Translations under genes and position numbers: made by a program
Notes under the pieces: model-generated
What the model was told of the DNA's origin: nothing
Databases searched by the model: none
Seen by the model: only the letters and a program-made list of their open reading frames with translations
In this document: piece after piece, positions 1 through 8,057 of the stretch
How positions within the stretch are numbered: position 1 is the first letter of the stretch
How the letters are laid out: the number at the start of each line of letters is the position of its first letter
Assembly: GCA_900539945.1 (NCBI GenBank)
Contig: UQDV01000002.1
Span: 1 to 64,000, forward strand
DNA length: 64,000 bases
Direction: 5' to 3'
DNA from: an uncultured Faecalibacterium sp.
GTDB lineage: Bacteria > Bacillota > Clostridia > Oscillospirales > Ruminococcaceae

Positions 1-250
1 CCGCCCCCAGCACCAGCCCCGCCGAGGGCGGCACCCACGCCGCGACGCCCAGCTCCCGGGTGCGCTCAATGGCCGGCAGCAGCAGGCTCCACACGCTGGC
101 CGCCAGCATGATGCCCGCCGCCATCCCGCTGAGCACCCGCTGGGTGCGCGGTGCCGCCGACCGACGCAGCAGGAACACCCCGGCCGCCCCCAGTGTGGTG
201 CACACCGCCGGGAACAGCAGCACCCCGGCCGCAAAAAAGATCTGGTTCAA
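1..250 (-). CDS. ZIP-family metal transporter, N-terminal part (runs off the left edge)
   Basis: The first 83 codons of a membrane protein that probably imports divalent metals such as zinc. The N terminus is a hydrophobic helix followed by a short basic loop with two arginines. A second helix carries the ZIP/ZupT-like stretch SGMAAGIMLAASVWSLLLPA, and a third begins before the edge. The metal-binding helices IV and V lie outside the window. I place the start at a TTG (248-250) because AAGGGGG sits about seven bases upstream; the ATG nearby is in another frame and gives a non-membrane peptide. Family assignment is by resemblance of helix II only, so the metal is unknown. Confidence 0.75.
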   Translation of the reverse strand, partial: MNQIFFAAGVLLFPAVCTTLGAAGVFLLRRSAAPRTQRVLSGMAAGIMLAASVWSLLLPAIERTRELGVAAWVPPSAGLVLGA

Positions 251-310
251 AACGCATTCCCCCTTTGCCCGTTTTATGTTCCGGCAGCGCAAAAGGTGAA
301 CGCGAAGCAG

Positions 311-341
311 AAAAGCCTGCAAGTTTCCCCGCAGGCTCTTC
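311..341 (-). terminator. Rho-independent terminator
   Basis: A GCCTGC/GCAGGC stem with a ten-base loop is followed on the minus strand by TTTTCT. It lies just downstream of the broken gene at 377-686, and would end transcription before the ZIP gene. Confidence 0.6.
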
Positions 342-376
342 TTCATGCAACAACTACAAAAAGAGGTTTGCGAATG

Positions 377-686
377 TCAGAACGAGATGTCCTCTTCCCC
401 GTCCTCTGCGGGTTCGGCCCCAAGCGGCACCTTCACCTTGCACACTACGGCACTGGCCAGCACATACTTCACCTTTGCGGTGGCAGCATTGCCGATCTTG
501 TCGTAAAGGCGGCCGGCGCTGCAGCAGTTGCCCACCACCATGTGGGTGCTGTTGGCCACATAGTCCACCTTGCCAAGGCCCGGCAGCTCGGCACGGATGG
601 CCTCGGCGACGATTTTGCACAAGTACCTTGAGCAGCCCGGTGTTCCCCTGTTCCCACGCTTTGGTTTCATTCCATAGGCCGGACAT
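377..686 (-). pseudogene. Small unrecognised gene, apparently frameshifted
   Basis: I do not recognise the family. From ATG 686 the reading frame gives MSGLWNETKAWEQGNTGLLK and then runs into arginine-rich nonsense. From about position 620 the neighbouring frame gives a coherent peptide (CKIVAEAIRAELPGLGKV onwards, ending in an acidic EPAEDGEEDISF tail) with typical local codon usage. One extra base around 617-624 would explain this, giving an original protein of about 100 residues. No convincing ribosome binding site precedes 686. Alternatives are a real 80-97 aa gene starting inside the second frame, or a sequencing error. Confidence 0.4.
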
Positions 687-871
687 ATTTTACGGGAAGC
701 AGCACGACAAATCGTCACAGAAATGTCATCTCCACTAAGATTCTTTTCCACGAGCTCCAAAGGTGGAATCTTTACGAAAGCAGTTTGCCAAAAAGTGTTC
801 GACTTTTGGCGCAAAATTATAACAAAAGCGTAGATTCTCCCGCAAGATTGCAATCTTTGCCTAAAAACCTC

Positions 872-899
872 TTGATTTTTTTGTAAAAAAGACTAGAAT
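872..899 (+). promoter_or_regulatory. Predicted sigma-A promoter of the small lipoprotein gene
   Basis: TTGATT (872-877), a 16-base AT-rich spacer and TAGAAT (894-899) lie about 75 bases upstream of the ATG at 974. Sequence from 690 to 870 shows no convincing gene. Confidence 0.55.
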
Positions 900-973
900 A
901 TTGCCTTGCAGACAGGCCCCGTACACAAGGCCCTCTGTGGAGATATTTTTTGAGAAACAAGGAGATTATAGAT

Positions 974-1237
974 ATGAAACTCAAGAATGTTGCTGTTGCT
1001 GTTGTTGCTCTGGCTCTGGCTGCCGGTATGACCGCTTGCGGCGGTTCTGCTTCTTCCACCGCTGCTTCTTCTACCTCTGAGGCTGTGTCCTCTTCTGTTG
1101 CTGCTTCTTCCGAGGCCGCTTCCAGCGAGGTGGAGACCGAGTCTGCTTCTTCTGAGGCCGCTTCCAGCGAGGTGGAGACCGAGTCTGCTTCTTCTGAGGC
1201 TGCATCCAGCGAGGCTGCTTCTACCACTGCCGCCTGA
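974..1237 (+). CDS. Small Ser/Ala-rich lipoprotein with tandem repeats
   Basis: An 87-residue exported lipoprotein of unknown role. The first 21 residues form a signal peptide (MKLKNVAVAVVALALAAGMT) ending in a lipobox-like MTAC, so Cys22 would be lipidated and the protein held on the outer face of the membrane. The rest is almost only Ser, Ala, Glu, Thr and Val. It contains two exact copies of a 14-residue unit (EAASSEVETESASS) and a decayed third, encoded by a 42-bp direct repeat. I chose ATG 974 because AAGGAG lies ten bases upstream; an in-frame ATG at 950 lacks a site. The gene has its own promoter and a strong terminator, so it is monocistronic. The low-complexity tail suggests a flexible surface linker, not an enzyme. 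Confidence 0.8.
   Translation: MKLKNVAVAVVALALAAGMTACGGSASSTAASSTSEAVSSSVAASSEAASSEVETESASSEAASSEVETESASSEAASSEAASTTAA
1112..1219 (+). repeat. 42-bp tandem repeat inside the lipoprotein gene
   Basis: Two identical 42-bp units (1112-1153 and 1154-1195) are followed by a partial, diverged third copy to about 1219. The unit is a multiple of three, so copy-number change would lengthen or shorten the protein without breaking the frame. Confidence 0.85.
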
Positions 1238-1272
1238 GTCTGAACACTCACACAGGTTGCTTGAAATCTTGC

Positions 1273-1314
1273 AAAAAGCCTCTGCACTGGTTTTCCGGTG
1301 CAGAGGCTTTTTCC
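1273..1314. terminator. Bidirectional terminator
   Basis: A 14-bp perfect stem (1273-1286 with 1299-1312) has A-runs before and T-runs after. It can end both the lipoprotein gene from the left and the LOG-family gene from the right. Confidence 0.85.
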
Positions 1315-1317
1315 TGT

Positions 1318-1863
1318 TCAGTGGTTTTTATCTGATTCCAGCAAGGCACGGATCTGGGCAAGGTCTGCCGCAAAATGGATCCCTGCCTGCCGCTGGGCCG
1401 AGGAAAGTCCCTTGCAGATCATCTCGTTCAGCAAGGCTTTCAGGCTGTCGTAGTAGCCGTTGAGATTGTAGAGGATGCAGGGCGCATCCAGCTGCCGGAG
1501 CGACGCCATGGACATGACCTCTGCGATCTCTTCCAGCGTCCCGGTGCCGCCGGGAAATGCCACGAATGCATCGCCCAGCTCGATCATCTTCGCCTTGCGC
1601 TGGGCCATATTCTCCGTGACGATGAGTTCGGTCAGACCGTTGTGCTGCAGCTCCTGTTCCACAAAGAACCGCGGTTCCACCCCAGTCACCTGCCCGCCGG
1701 CGGCTAATACGCTGTCGGCCAGCAGACCCATCAGTCCGCTGCGGGAGCCGCCGTAGACCAGCGCGTTGCCGCTCTGACCGATCCAGCGGCCAAGCTCCTG
1801 CACGGCTGTTTTCAGCGCCGGGTCATTGCCCTCGCTGGCTCCCAGATATACTGTGATCTTCAT
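1318..1863 (-). CDS. LOG-family protein (nucleoside monophosphate phosphoribohydrolase-like, TIGR00730)
   Basis: A 181-residue cytosolic protein of the Lonely Guy family, which cleaves a cytokinin-type or other nucleoside 5'-monophosphate to release the base and ribose 5-phosphate. The family fingerprint is complete: GGSRSGLMG at residues 38-46 and PGGTGTLEE at 104-112, the latter holding the catalytic glutamate. Length matches the bacterial YvdD type (about 180-190). The start is ATG 1863, with AAGGGAG nine bases upstream; the longer in-frame reading begins in arginine-rich junk. The gene is alone, converging on the lipoprotein gene. The physiological substrate in gut Firmicutes is not known. 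Confidence 0.9.
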   Translation of the reverse strand: MKITVYLGASEGNDPALKTAVQELGRWIGQSGNALVYGGSRSGLMGLLADSVLAAGGQVTGVEPRFFVEQELQHNGLTELIVTENMAQRKAKMIELGDAFVAFPGGTGTLEEIAEVMSMASLRQLDAPCILYNLNGYYDSLKALLNEMICKGLSSAQRQAGIHFAADLAQIRALLESDKNH

Positions 1864-2083
1864 CGGATCGCTCCCTTCCCCGGCGCAGTTTCGGCCGGAT
1901 GCCCGCTGTTTTTGTTTCAGCATACCACACCCCCGCCCATTGCGCAAGCGGCCGACAGGACAATCCGACAGAAGTCGTCGCCCATCAAAACGGACATTTT
2001 CACCCTACAGTCTCCCTACAATGGCACCACAAAATCAGGCATTTTACGGCAGTATCTGGAAGTATCTGACATGACGGCAAAAA

Positions 2084-2133
2084 GAAAACCCCACGAAGTA
2101 TCGAATTTTCTTCGATATTTCGTGGGGTTTTTC
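2084..2133 (-). terminator. Terminator of tRNA-Leu
   Basis: A long stem pairs CCCCACGAA...TTCGTGGGG, with further AT pairs, followed by a T-rich run on the minus strand. It starts four bases after the tRNA 3' end. Confidence 0.85.
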
Positions 2134-2136
2134 TGA

Positions 2137-2217
2137 TGCGAGGGAGGGGACTCGAACCCCCAAGGATAAACCACACGCACCTCAAACGTGCGCGTCTGCC
2201 AGTTCCGCCACCCTCGC
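2137..2217 (-). tRNA. tRNA-Leu (anticodon GAG)
   Basis: A class II tRNA: acceptor GCGAGGG/CCCTCGC, D-loop with AACTGGCAGAC, anticodon stem CACGT/GCGTG closing a loop TTGAGGT (anticodon GAG, reading CUC/CUU), a long variable arm and a T-arm with GGTTCGAGTCC. CCA is not encoded. Confidence 0.95.
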
Positions 2218-2282
2218 ATATTCTGTTCGCGCAGCCCTGAGGACATCTGAGGTGGGAAGCCGTTTGTGCGGACTGCTTGAAT

Positions 2283-2311
2283 ATAGTACCACATTTGCCG
2301 GAAATCGTCAA
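2283..2311 (-). promoter_or_regulatory. Promoter of tRNA-Leu
   Basis: On the minus strand, TTGACG (2306-2311), a 17-base spacer and TACTAT (2283-2288) lie about 65 bases before the tRNA. Confidence 0.7.
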
Positions 2312-2403
2312 GCGTTTTTCGGCTTTTTCATAGATTTTTTCGGCGTTCATATCTTAATAGAGCCAACAAAAATCCAGAAACAACGTGCGAGGGAGGTTTT
2401 AGC

Positions 2404-3246
2404 ATGCGTTTGTCTGTACCACGTCTGCGGCGGGTGCTTTTGGGGGCGGGGTTCCTTGCGGGTATGGCAGCTGCTTTTGCGGCCGGAATGTGTTTTCCGG
2501 CGCGCAGTCCGGCTGTCTGCACACAGGCGGATCTGACCGTCTGGCCGGATGCAGTGCCCTTCTCCCCTGCTGTGTCCACGGTGGCCACAGCGGAAACGCA
2601 GCCCAATGCCGCCTTGCCGGAAAAGTGGGTCTGTCTGACCTTTGATGATGGCCCCAGCAAGACCACGCCGGATGTTCTCTCGGCCCTGAATGCCGCCGGG
2701 GTGCACGGCACCTTTTTTGTGGTGGCCACCGACTACAACGAGAAATATTTGCCCCTGCTCACCGAAGCTGCATCCGCCGGGCACCAGATCGCACTGCACT
2801 CTGCCTCCCACGAATACAGCGACATCTACCGCAGCAGCGAAGCCTACTGGGCGGACATCGCCCTGCTGAAAGAGCGCATCGCGCCCTATGTGGACGCAGA
2901 GAGCATTCGTTATCTGCGCTTCCCAGGCGGCAGCACCAACACGGTGAGCCGCCGCTACGGCGGCAAAGGGCTGATGAAGCAGCTGAAAGCCGAAGTGGAA
3001 CAAAAAGGCTGGCAATGGGTGGACTGGAACGTCTGCGCCGAGGACGCCGTGGGCGGCCACCCCAGTGCGGACACCATCTACCGCAACGTGGTGCGGGAGA
3101 CCGGTGAGCAGACCCATTGCGTGGTGCTGATGCACGACTCCTCCACTACACGCACCACCGCCGAGGCACTGCCGGATATCATCCGGTGGTATGCCGACAA
3201 CGGCTACACGTTCCTGACTGTGTCCGAGGCGCTGCCGCTGGGGTGA
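2404..3246 (+). CDS. Membrane-anchored polysaccharide deacetylase (NodB domain)
   Basis: A 280-residue exported carbohydrate esterase family 4 enzyme that removes acetyl groups from peptidoglycan GlcNAc/MurNAc or a related polymer. Residues about 11-29 form an uncleaved or cleaved signal anchor. The NodB domain starts near 75 with TFDDGPS (79-85; catalytic base and metal Asp), then HSASH (132-136; two metal histidines), RFPGGS (172-177), a WNVCAED motif and a final VLMHDS carrying the catalytic histidine. All five CE4 motifs are present, so it should be active. ATG 2404 has GGGAGG upstream at suitable distance. It sits alone between tRNA-Leu and a converging MerR gene. Lysozyme resistance is a plausible role, by analogy only. 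Confidence 0.92.
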   Translation: MRLSVPRLRRVLLGAGFLAGMAAAFAAGMCFPARSPAVCTQADLTVWPDAVPFSPAVSTVATAETQPNAALPEKWVCLTFDDGPSKTTPDVLSALNAAGVHGTFFVVATDYNEKYLPLLTEAASAGHQIALHSASHEYSDIYRSSEAYWADIALLKERIAPYVDAESIRYLRFPGGSTNTVSRRYGGKGLMKQLKAEVEQKGWQWVDWNVCAEDAVGGHPSADTIYRNVVRETGEQTHCVVLMHDSSTTRTTAEALPDIIRWYADNGYTFLTVSEALPLG

Positions 3247-3252
3247 TGCGCC

Positions 3253-4098
3253 TTACAGCCACTTTTCCATGCAGCGCCCCAGCAGCACCCCGCCGGATGC
3301 CAGCGCCGCCAGCCAGAGCCAGCCTGCACCGCCGGTGACTACCCACCCTGCCGCCATGATGGCGGCAAAGGTGCACACCGGCGGCAGCACGATACGCGCG
3401 ATGCGCAGCAGCTTCTCCCGCCGGGCGGGAAGCCCGGTGTCCAGCTGCTCGGGATGCACGGCGTCACAGCAGATCTCGTCCCGGTACTTGCCCGGATTGC
3501 GGTAAGCTTTATACGGAATGCCATCCAGCGAAAACTCCGGGTACATCCCCTCTTTTTCAAGGCTGAACTGCATCCCGTTGGCCTTTGCATAGGTCTGCAG
3601 GGCCGCTGTGAACTCCTGCGGGGTGTTGATGCTGCCCTCCGGGATAAAGGAAAAATGCCTCTGGTGCTGCACCTGTGCCAGCGTGCAATAATCCTGCAGC
3701 CAGCCAGAGCAGAACGCACCCTGTACGGCAGGCTTTTCCATCCGGGTCAGGCAGGCGTCCACATCCAGCGTTTCTGCCTGCGGTGCCTGCCGGGCAAGGT
3801 CGGCACAAAACTGCACGGCCGCTGCCAGCTGCTCCACCTGCTGCTCCAGCACGGTCTGCTGGGCTTGCAGCGCCTGCTGCAGGGGCTGTTCCCCGCGCAG
3901 CACCGCCTTGATGGTGGGCAACGGCACATCCAGCATGCGCAGCATCCGGATGAGCTTGAGGGTGCGGACATCCCCGGCGGTGTAATCGCGGTAGTCATTG
4001 CCCTGTCTGCGTGCCGGTGTAAGAAGCCCTTCTTTTTCGTAAAAGCGGATGTTCGGGGCGGACACACCGCTTTGCTCTGAAGCCTGTTTGATGTTCAT
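3253..4098 (-). CDS. MerR-family regulator with a C-terminal membrane domain
   Basis: A 281-residue transcription regulator. Residues 1-70 are a MerR winged helix (IKQASEQSGVSAPNIRFYEK, then the RRQGNDYRDYT wing), followed by a coiled dimerisation helix rich in Gln. The effector region (about 120-225) has no family I recognise. Two hydrophobic segments near residues 229-275 should anchor the protein in the membrane, which is unusual for a MerR protein. ATG 4098 is preceded by GGAGGTG. Its own promoter has the long 19-bp spacer and dyad typical of MerR targets, so I infer autoregulation. No efflux pump or other obvious target lies next to it. Confidence 0.85.
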   Translation of the reverse strand: MNIKQASEQSGVSAPNIRFYEKEGLLTPARRQGNDYRDYTAGDVRTLKLIRMLRMLDVPLPTIKAVLRGEQPLQQALQAQQTVLEQQVEQLAAAVQFCADLARQAPQAETLDVDACLTRMEKPAVQGAFCSGWLQDYCTLAQVQHQRHFSFIPEGSINTPQEFTAALQTYAKANGMQFSLEKEGMYPEFSLDGIPYKAYRNPGKYRDEICCDAVHPEQLDTGLPARREKLLRIARIVLPPVCTFAAIMAAGWVVTGGAGWLWLAALASGGVLLGRCMEKWL

Positions 4099-4117
4099 TT
4101 GCTTCACCTCCGCCCTT

Positions 4118-4148
4118 ACATTACACCTTAAAGACGGTTGAAGGTCAA
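4118..4148 (-). promoter_or_regulatory. MerR-type promoter with 19-bp spacer and operator dyad
   Basis: Minus-strand -35 TTGACC (4143-4148) and -10 TAATGT (4118-4123) are separated by 19 bp, too far for ordinary recognition. The dyad ACCTT...AAGGT (4125-4145) lies across the spacer. This is the classic architecture that MerR proteins activate by twisting the DNA. Confidence 0.7.
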
Positions 4149-4165
4149 GCTTTTTGCGCCAAAAA

Positions 4166-4226
4166 TAAAATATCCGCAGTATTTCCGCTGGTTTTTGCAA
4201 ACCGGGAAGCGCTGCGGATATTTTTT
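4166..4226 (-). terminator. Terminator of the M18 aminopeptidase gene
   Basis: ATATCCGCAG pairs with CTGCGGATAT around a long internal loop, followed on the minus strand by TTTTATTTTT. Confidence 0.7.
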
Positions 4227-4238
4227 CAGGCACAGAAC

Positions 4239-5642
4239 TTACTGCTCAGCCTGGCAGAACAGCGAGAAGGTGCGGTAAGCCATGTACAGGTCGGTCTTGT
4301 GGATGACCTCGAAGGGAGAGTGCATGGACAGCACCGGCACGCCGATATCCAGCACCAGGATGCCGCGGTTGGCCACATACTTGGCGATGGTGCCGCCGCC
4401 GCCCAGATCCAGACGACCCAGCTCACCGATCTGCCATGCCACATTGTTGGCGTCCAGCAGACGGGTGATGTCGCCTACCAGCTCGGCGTTGGCGTCGCTG
4501 GCAGAGCTCTTGCCGCGGCTGCCGGTGTACTTGAAGAAAGCCACGCCGCGGCCTGCATAGGTGCCGTTCTTCGGCTCAAAGGCACCGGCCCAGGACGGGT
4601 CGTAGGCGGCGGTAACATCGGCGGACAGGCAGACGCTGTTCTGGAAAGCGATGATGTCATCCTGACCGGCGGCACGGCACAGCAGCTGCAGGAAGTGGAA
4701 CACATACATGCTCTGCATGCCGGTCACGCCGTCAGAACCGATCTCTTCCTTATCAGTCAGCACGCAGACGGTGGTGTGCATGGGGTCCTTGGTCTCGATC
4801 TCGGCCATCAGGGCGGGGTAAGCGTCCACACGATCGTCATGGCCGTAGCCGCCCACCATAGAGCGGTCAAAGCCCACGTCGCGGGCCTTGTGAGCAGGCA
4901 CGACCTCGATCTCAGCGCGGGTGAAATCGCGCTCGGTGATGCCGTACTTCTCGTGCAGGAGGATTAGGGTGTTCAGCTTGACAGCCTCCTTGACGTCCTC
5001 TTCCTCCACGGCGTCGGAGCCGATGAGCACATTCAGTTCCTCGGCCTTGATGCCGTCGCTCAGCTTGCGGTCGTTCTGCTCGGCACCCAGATGCGGCAGC
5101 AGGTCGGTGATGCAGAACACAGGATCGTTCTCGTCCTCGCCCACGCTGAAGGACATGCTAGAGCCGTCGGCACGGGTGAACACGCCGTGGATGGCCAGCG
5201 GCATGGTGCCCCACTGATACTTGCGGATGCCGCCGTAGTAGTGAGTCTTGAAGTAGCTCAGGTGGTCGGACTCATACAGGGGGTTCGGGCGCAGGTCCAG
5301 ACGGGGGCTGTCGATGTGGGCGATCACCAGACGGAAGCCCTCCTCAAAGGGCTTCTGACCGATGGTAGCCGCCACGACGGCCTTGTGCTCCTGGATGAAG
5401 TAGATCTTCTCACCGGGCGCATAGGTCTTTTTCGGCTCAAAGGGCTTGTAACCGGCAGCCAGCAGCATCTGCTCGCTGGTGGCGGCAGCCTCGCGTTCGG
5501 TCTTGGCATGGTCCAGGAAGTTCTTGTAGCCCTCCGCAAAAGCGGCGGCCTTTTCCTTCACGTCCGGCTGCTTGTCGGCAGCGTATTCCGGCTTATAGAG
5601 CAGCTGCTCTGCATACTGCTTGGCAGAAAGTTTTTCACTCAT
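4239..5642 (-). CDS. M18-family metalloaminopeptidase
   Basis: A 467-residue cytosolic zinc aminopeptidase that removes N-terminal acidic or hydrophobic residues from peptides, forming large tetrahedral complexes in this family. Metal and catalytic motifs are visible in order: AHIDSPRLD at about 108 (first zinc His and catalytic Asp), the bridging Asp of RVDAYPALM, VLTDKEEIGSDG with the catalytic base and zinc glutamates, and MHSPFEVI near the C terminus (last zinc His). I start at ATG 5642, ten bases after AAGGAG; an upstream ATG in the same frame is too close to the site. The transglycosylase gene ends about 20 bases upstream, so the two are probably cotranscribed. Confidence 0.92.
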   Translation of the reverse strand: MSEKLSAKQYAEQLLYKPEYAADKQPDVKEKAAAFAEGYKNFLDHAKTEREAAATSEQMLLAAGYKPFEPKKTYAPGEKIYFIQEHKAVVAATIGQKPFEEGFRLVIAHIDSPRLDLRPNPLYESDHLSYFKTHYYGGIRKYQWGTMPLAIHGVFTRADGSSMSFSVGEDENDPVFCITDLLPHLGAEQNDRKLSDGIKAEELNVLIGSDAVEEEDVKEAVKLNTLILLHEKYGITERDFTRAEIEVVPAHKARDVGFDRSMVGGYGHDDRVDAYPALMAEIETKDPMHTTVCVLTDKEEIGSDGVTGMQSMYVFHFLQLLCRAAGQDDIIAFQNSVCLSADVTAAYDPSWAGAFEPKNGTYAGRGVAFFKYTGSRGKSSASDANAELVGDITRLLDANNVAWQIGELGRLDLGGGGTIAKYVANRGILVLDIGVPVLSMHSPFEVIHKTDLYMAYRTFSLFCQAEQ

Positions 5643-5665
5643 GGTTGACATTCTCCTTACTTTTA

Positions 5666-6346
5666 TCAATTTCCCGCGTAGATGCGCTGATACGCACCAT
5701 AGCAGGAGGTGATCTTGTTTACATAGTGGTTCATCTGACTGTAGGGGAAGCCCTGCAGCGTCTGGCCGTCGGCCGAGTGCTCTTCCATCCGCAGCAGATT
5801 GTCCACAGTGCCCCAGCCGCTGTGGTAGGCGGCTGCAGCGGTGGCCACATCACCGTTGTAGCGTTCCAGACACAGATGCAGGTAGCAGCACCCGAAGCGG
5901 ATGCTCGTGTCCGGGTCGTACAGGTCTGCAAAAGCCAGATCCTCGTCCGCCGCGATCTTGCTGCGCAGCCAGAGGAAGGTCTCTTCGGTCATCTGCATCA
6001 GGCCGCGGGCGTCCACACTGGAAGTGGCCACCGGGTCAAAACCGCTTTCGGTACGGATAAAGGCATCCACCAGAAGCGGGTCCAGGTTGTAAGTCTGCGC
6101 CCACTGGTCCACCAGCTGTTCATACTTGCGGGGGTACAGCAGCTGTTCGGCCCGGTACCACAGGTGCGGGACTGCCACAAGCAGCACCAGCGCCAGCAGG
6201 CACAAAATCAGCAGGCGCAGCCGACGCTTGCGGCGTCGCTGCTGCGCACGGCGGCGGGCCGCTGCGCGGGCCATGCGGCGTTCATGGGCAGCAGCCGGGT
6301 CGTACTGCGGCATGCCGTTGGAGTCTTTTTCAAATCGTTCGTTCAA
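5666..6346 (-). CDS. Membrane-anchored lytic transglycosylase (SLT domain)
   Basis: A protein of about 226 residues that should cut peptidoglycan glycan strands outside the membrane. A long, strongly basic cytoplasmic tail (Arg-rich, about residues 20-50) precedes one transmembrane helix (LLILCLLALVLLVAVPHLWY). The catalytic SLT domain follows, with the general acid in RTESGFDP, then ARGLMQM and a YHSGWGTV stretch (usual family motif AYNAG). The likely start is TTG 6346, overlapping the coaE stop as TTGA, with AAGGAGG some 15 bases upstream; ATG 6313 is the alternative and would shorten the tail by 11 residues. It is the third gene of the tsaC-coaE unit. Confidence 0.85.
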   Translation of the reverse strand: MNERFEKDSNGMPQYDPAAAHERRMARAAARRRAQQRRRKRRLRLLILCLLALVLLVAVPHLWYRAEQLLYPRKYEQLVDQWAQTYNLDPLLVDAFIRTESGFDPVATSSVDARGLMQMTEETFLWLRSKIAADEDLAFADLYDPDTSIRFGCCYLHLCLERYNGDVATAAAAYHSGWGTVDNLLRMEEHSADGQTLQGFPYSQMNHYVNKITSCYGAYQRIYAGN

Positions 6347-6960
6347 AACCGGTGGGACGCACCTCCTTCTGCCTGAAGTGCGCTGCACAGCTGCTCTGCA
6401 GCAGCCTGCAGGGCGGCAAGGTCTGCGTCGTTGTGCAGAACGTAATCCGCCTGTGCGGTCAGCTCTGCTTCCGGCGTCTGGGCGTTGAGACGGCGGAAGG
6501 CCATTTCAGGCGCGATGCCGTCCCGTGCTACGATGCGGGCCACACTGGTTTCAAAGGGTGCTGTGACCACGCATAGCCGGTCACACTCCGCCTGTGCCGC
6601 CGTGCCCACAATGACGGCACCGTCCAGCACGAAGAGCGGTGCCCCGGACTCCTGTGCCGCCTGCTTTGCCGCCCGGATGCGGCGCACGATCTCCGGGTGG
6701 GTCAGACCGTCCAGCGCGGCCTTGCCTTCCGGCGTGGCAAAGGCGCGGTCTGCCAGCAGGCGGCGATCCAATGTGCCGTCTGCTTTTAAGATGTCTGCCC
6801 CGAACCGCTCTGCCAGCGCGGGCAGCAGCGGCGAGCCGGGCAGCAGGATCTCGCGGCTGATCTGGTCAGCGTCGGCCAGCGGCACGCCGTGGCCCGCAAA
6901 CACTGCCGTGACCGTGGACTTGCCGCAGCCGCTGCGGCCGGTGATGCCCAGCGTGATCAT
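6343..6960 (-). CDS. coaE: Dephospho-CoA kinase
   Basis: A 205-residue cytosolic kinase catalysing the last step of coenzyme A synthesis, phosphorylation of the 3'-OH of dephospho-CoA with ATP. The P-loop GRSGCGKST is at residues 8-16, followed by the DADQISRE substrate motif and the family CoA-domain helices. Length is normal. Its ATG overlaps the stop of the upstream tsaC gene (ATGA), and its own stop overlaps the next start, so the three genes are translationally coupled. Confidence 0.95.
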   Translation of the reverse strand: MITLGITGRSGCGKSTVTAVFAGHGVPLADADQISREILLPGSPLLPALAERFGADILKADGTLDRRLLADRAFATPEGKAALDGLTHPEIVRRIRAAKQAAQESGAPLFVLDGAVIVGTAAQAECDRLCVVTAPFETSVARIVARDGIAPEMAFRRLNAQTPEAELTAQADYVLHNDADLAALQAAAEQLCSALQAEGGASHRF

Positions 6961-7985
6961 AGGTCGATCACCCGGAAGGCCGCCGCGCGGATCAGGCGGT
7001 TGTACACCGCCATGGACAGGCCGTCCTTCTGGGGGCAGCGGGCATAAACGATGCCGTCGCCTTGCTCATCCAGTGCCCGCAGGGAGCGGAAGATGTGCTT
7101 TGCCTGGTCGGCACCGTCGCCCTCGCGGCCATATTCCACACAGCGCACGCCCAGCTTTTCAGCTTCGCCGGTGAAGCACAGGCAGCTGGGGTTCTGGTCC
7201 ATGTGGGCGTCCACATAGGCCTTGAACTGTTCAAAGGTGCCATTGAGCAGGGTCACGTCTGCTTTCGGGGCATAGTGCTTGTACTTCATGCCGGGGCTGC
7301 GCACCACAGCGCCTTCCGGCAGCTTTTCCAGAATGGCCTTGGACACTTCTACCTCTTCGCCGAGGGCACGCTCCAGATCCTCCAGCGTGATGTGGCCGGG
7401 GCGGAACAGGGTGGGCTTGTCGCCCACCACCGACACTACCGTGCTCTCCACGCCCACGTCACACTCGCCGCCGTCCAGAATGAGGGGCAGGCGACCGTCC
7501 ATATCGGTAAAGACATCCTGCGCATTGGTGGGGCTGGGCTTGCCGGAGAGGTTGGCACTGGGGGCTGCAAAGGCGCAGCCGCTCTGCTCGATGACCGCAC
7601 GGGCCACCGGGTGGCTGGGCATGCGGATACCCACCGTGTCCAGACCGGCGCAGCACTCGGCTGCCACCTCCGGGCCGCGGGGCATGATGATGGTGAGGGG
7701 GCCGGGGCAGAAGGCCGCCATCAGCAGCTGGGCACGCTCCGGTACCTCGCTGACCAGACCCGGCAGCATCTCCGGGCCGGTGACATGGACGATCAGGGGA
7801 TTGTCCTGCGGGCGGCCCTTGGCCACGAAGATCTTCTTCACTGCCTCGCCGTTGCGGGCGTCGGCGGCAATGCCGTACACCGTCTCAGTGGGCAGGGCCA
7901 CCAACTCCCCGCTGCGCAGCAGCTCGGCGGCCTTTACAATGCTTTCTGCCTTGTCGGCAGGCAGAACTTCGGTTTTGATTTTCAT
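6957..7985 (-). CDS. L-threonylcarbamoyladenylate synthase (Sua5/YwlC type)
   Basis: A 342-residue enzyme that makes threonylcarbamoyl-AMP from threonine, bicarbonate and ATP for t6A modification of ANN-reading tRNAs. The YrdC domain fills residues 1-210 (ALPTETVYGIAADA, KGRPQDNPLIVHV, PSANLSGKPSPT). A linker with SPGMKYKHYAP leads to the C-terminal Sua5 domain, so this is the long two-domain form, not the short TsaC. It heads the tsaC-coaE-transglycosylase run. About 70 bp of AT-rich sequence separate it from prfA. Confidence 0.93.
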   Translation of the reverse strand: MKIKTEVLPADKAESIVKAAELLRSGELVALPTETVYGIAADARNGEAVKKIFVAKGRPQDNPLIVHVTGPEMLPGLVSEVPERAQLLMAAFCPGPLTIIMPRGPEVAAECCAGLDTVGIRMPSHPVARAVIEQSGCAFAAPSANLSGKPSPTNAQDVFTDMDGRLPLILDGGECDVGVESTVVSVVGDKPTLFRPGHITLEDLERALGEEVEVSKAILEKLPEGAVVRSPGMKYKHYAPKADVTLLNGTFEQFKAYVDAHMDQNPSCLCFTGEAEKLGVRCVEYGREGDGADQAKHIFRSLRALDEQGDGIVYARCPQKDGLSMAVYNRLIRAAAFRVIDL

Positions 7986-8057
7986 ACGTCTTATCGTTCT
8001 TTCTATGTGTAAAGTATTTTTACTTTTCGGTAAATTCTTTCGTTGATTCGTTTTGTT

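Noticed and set aside
2016..2294. 92-codon minus-strand frame across tRNA-Leu (contains WRNWQTRTFEVRV)
   Set aside because: It is the translated tRNA itself, a well-known false gene.
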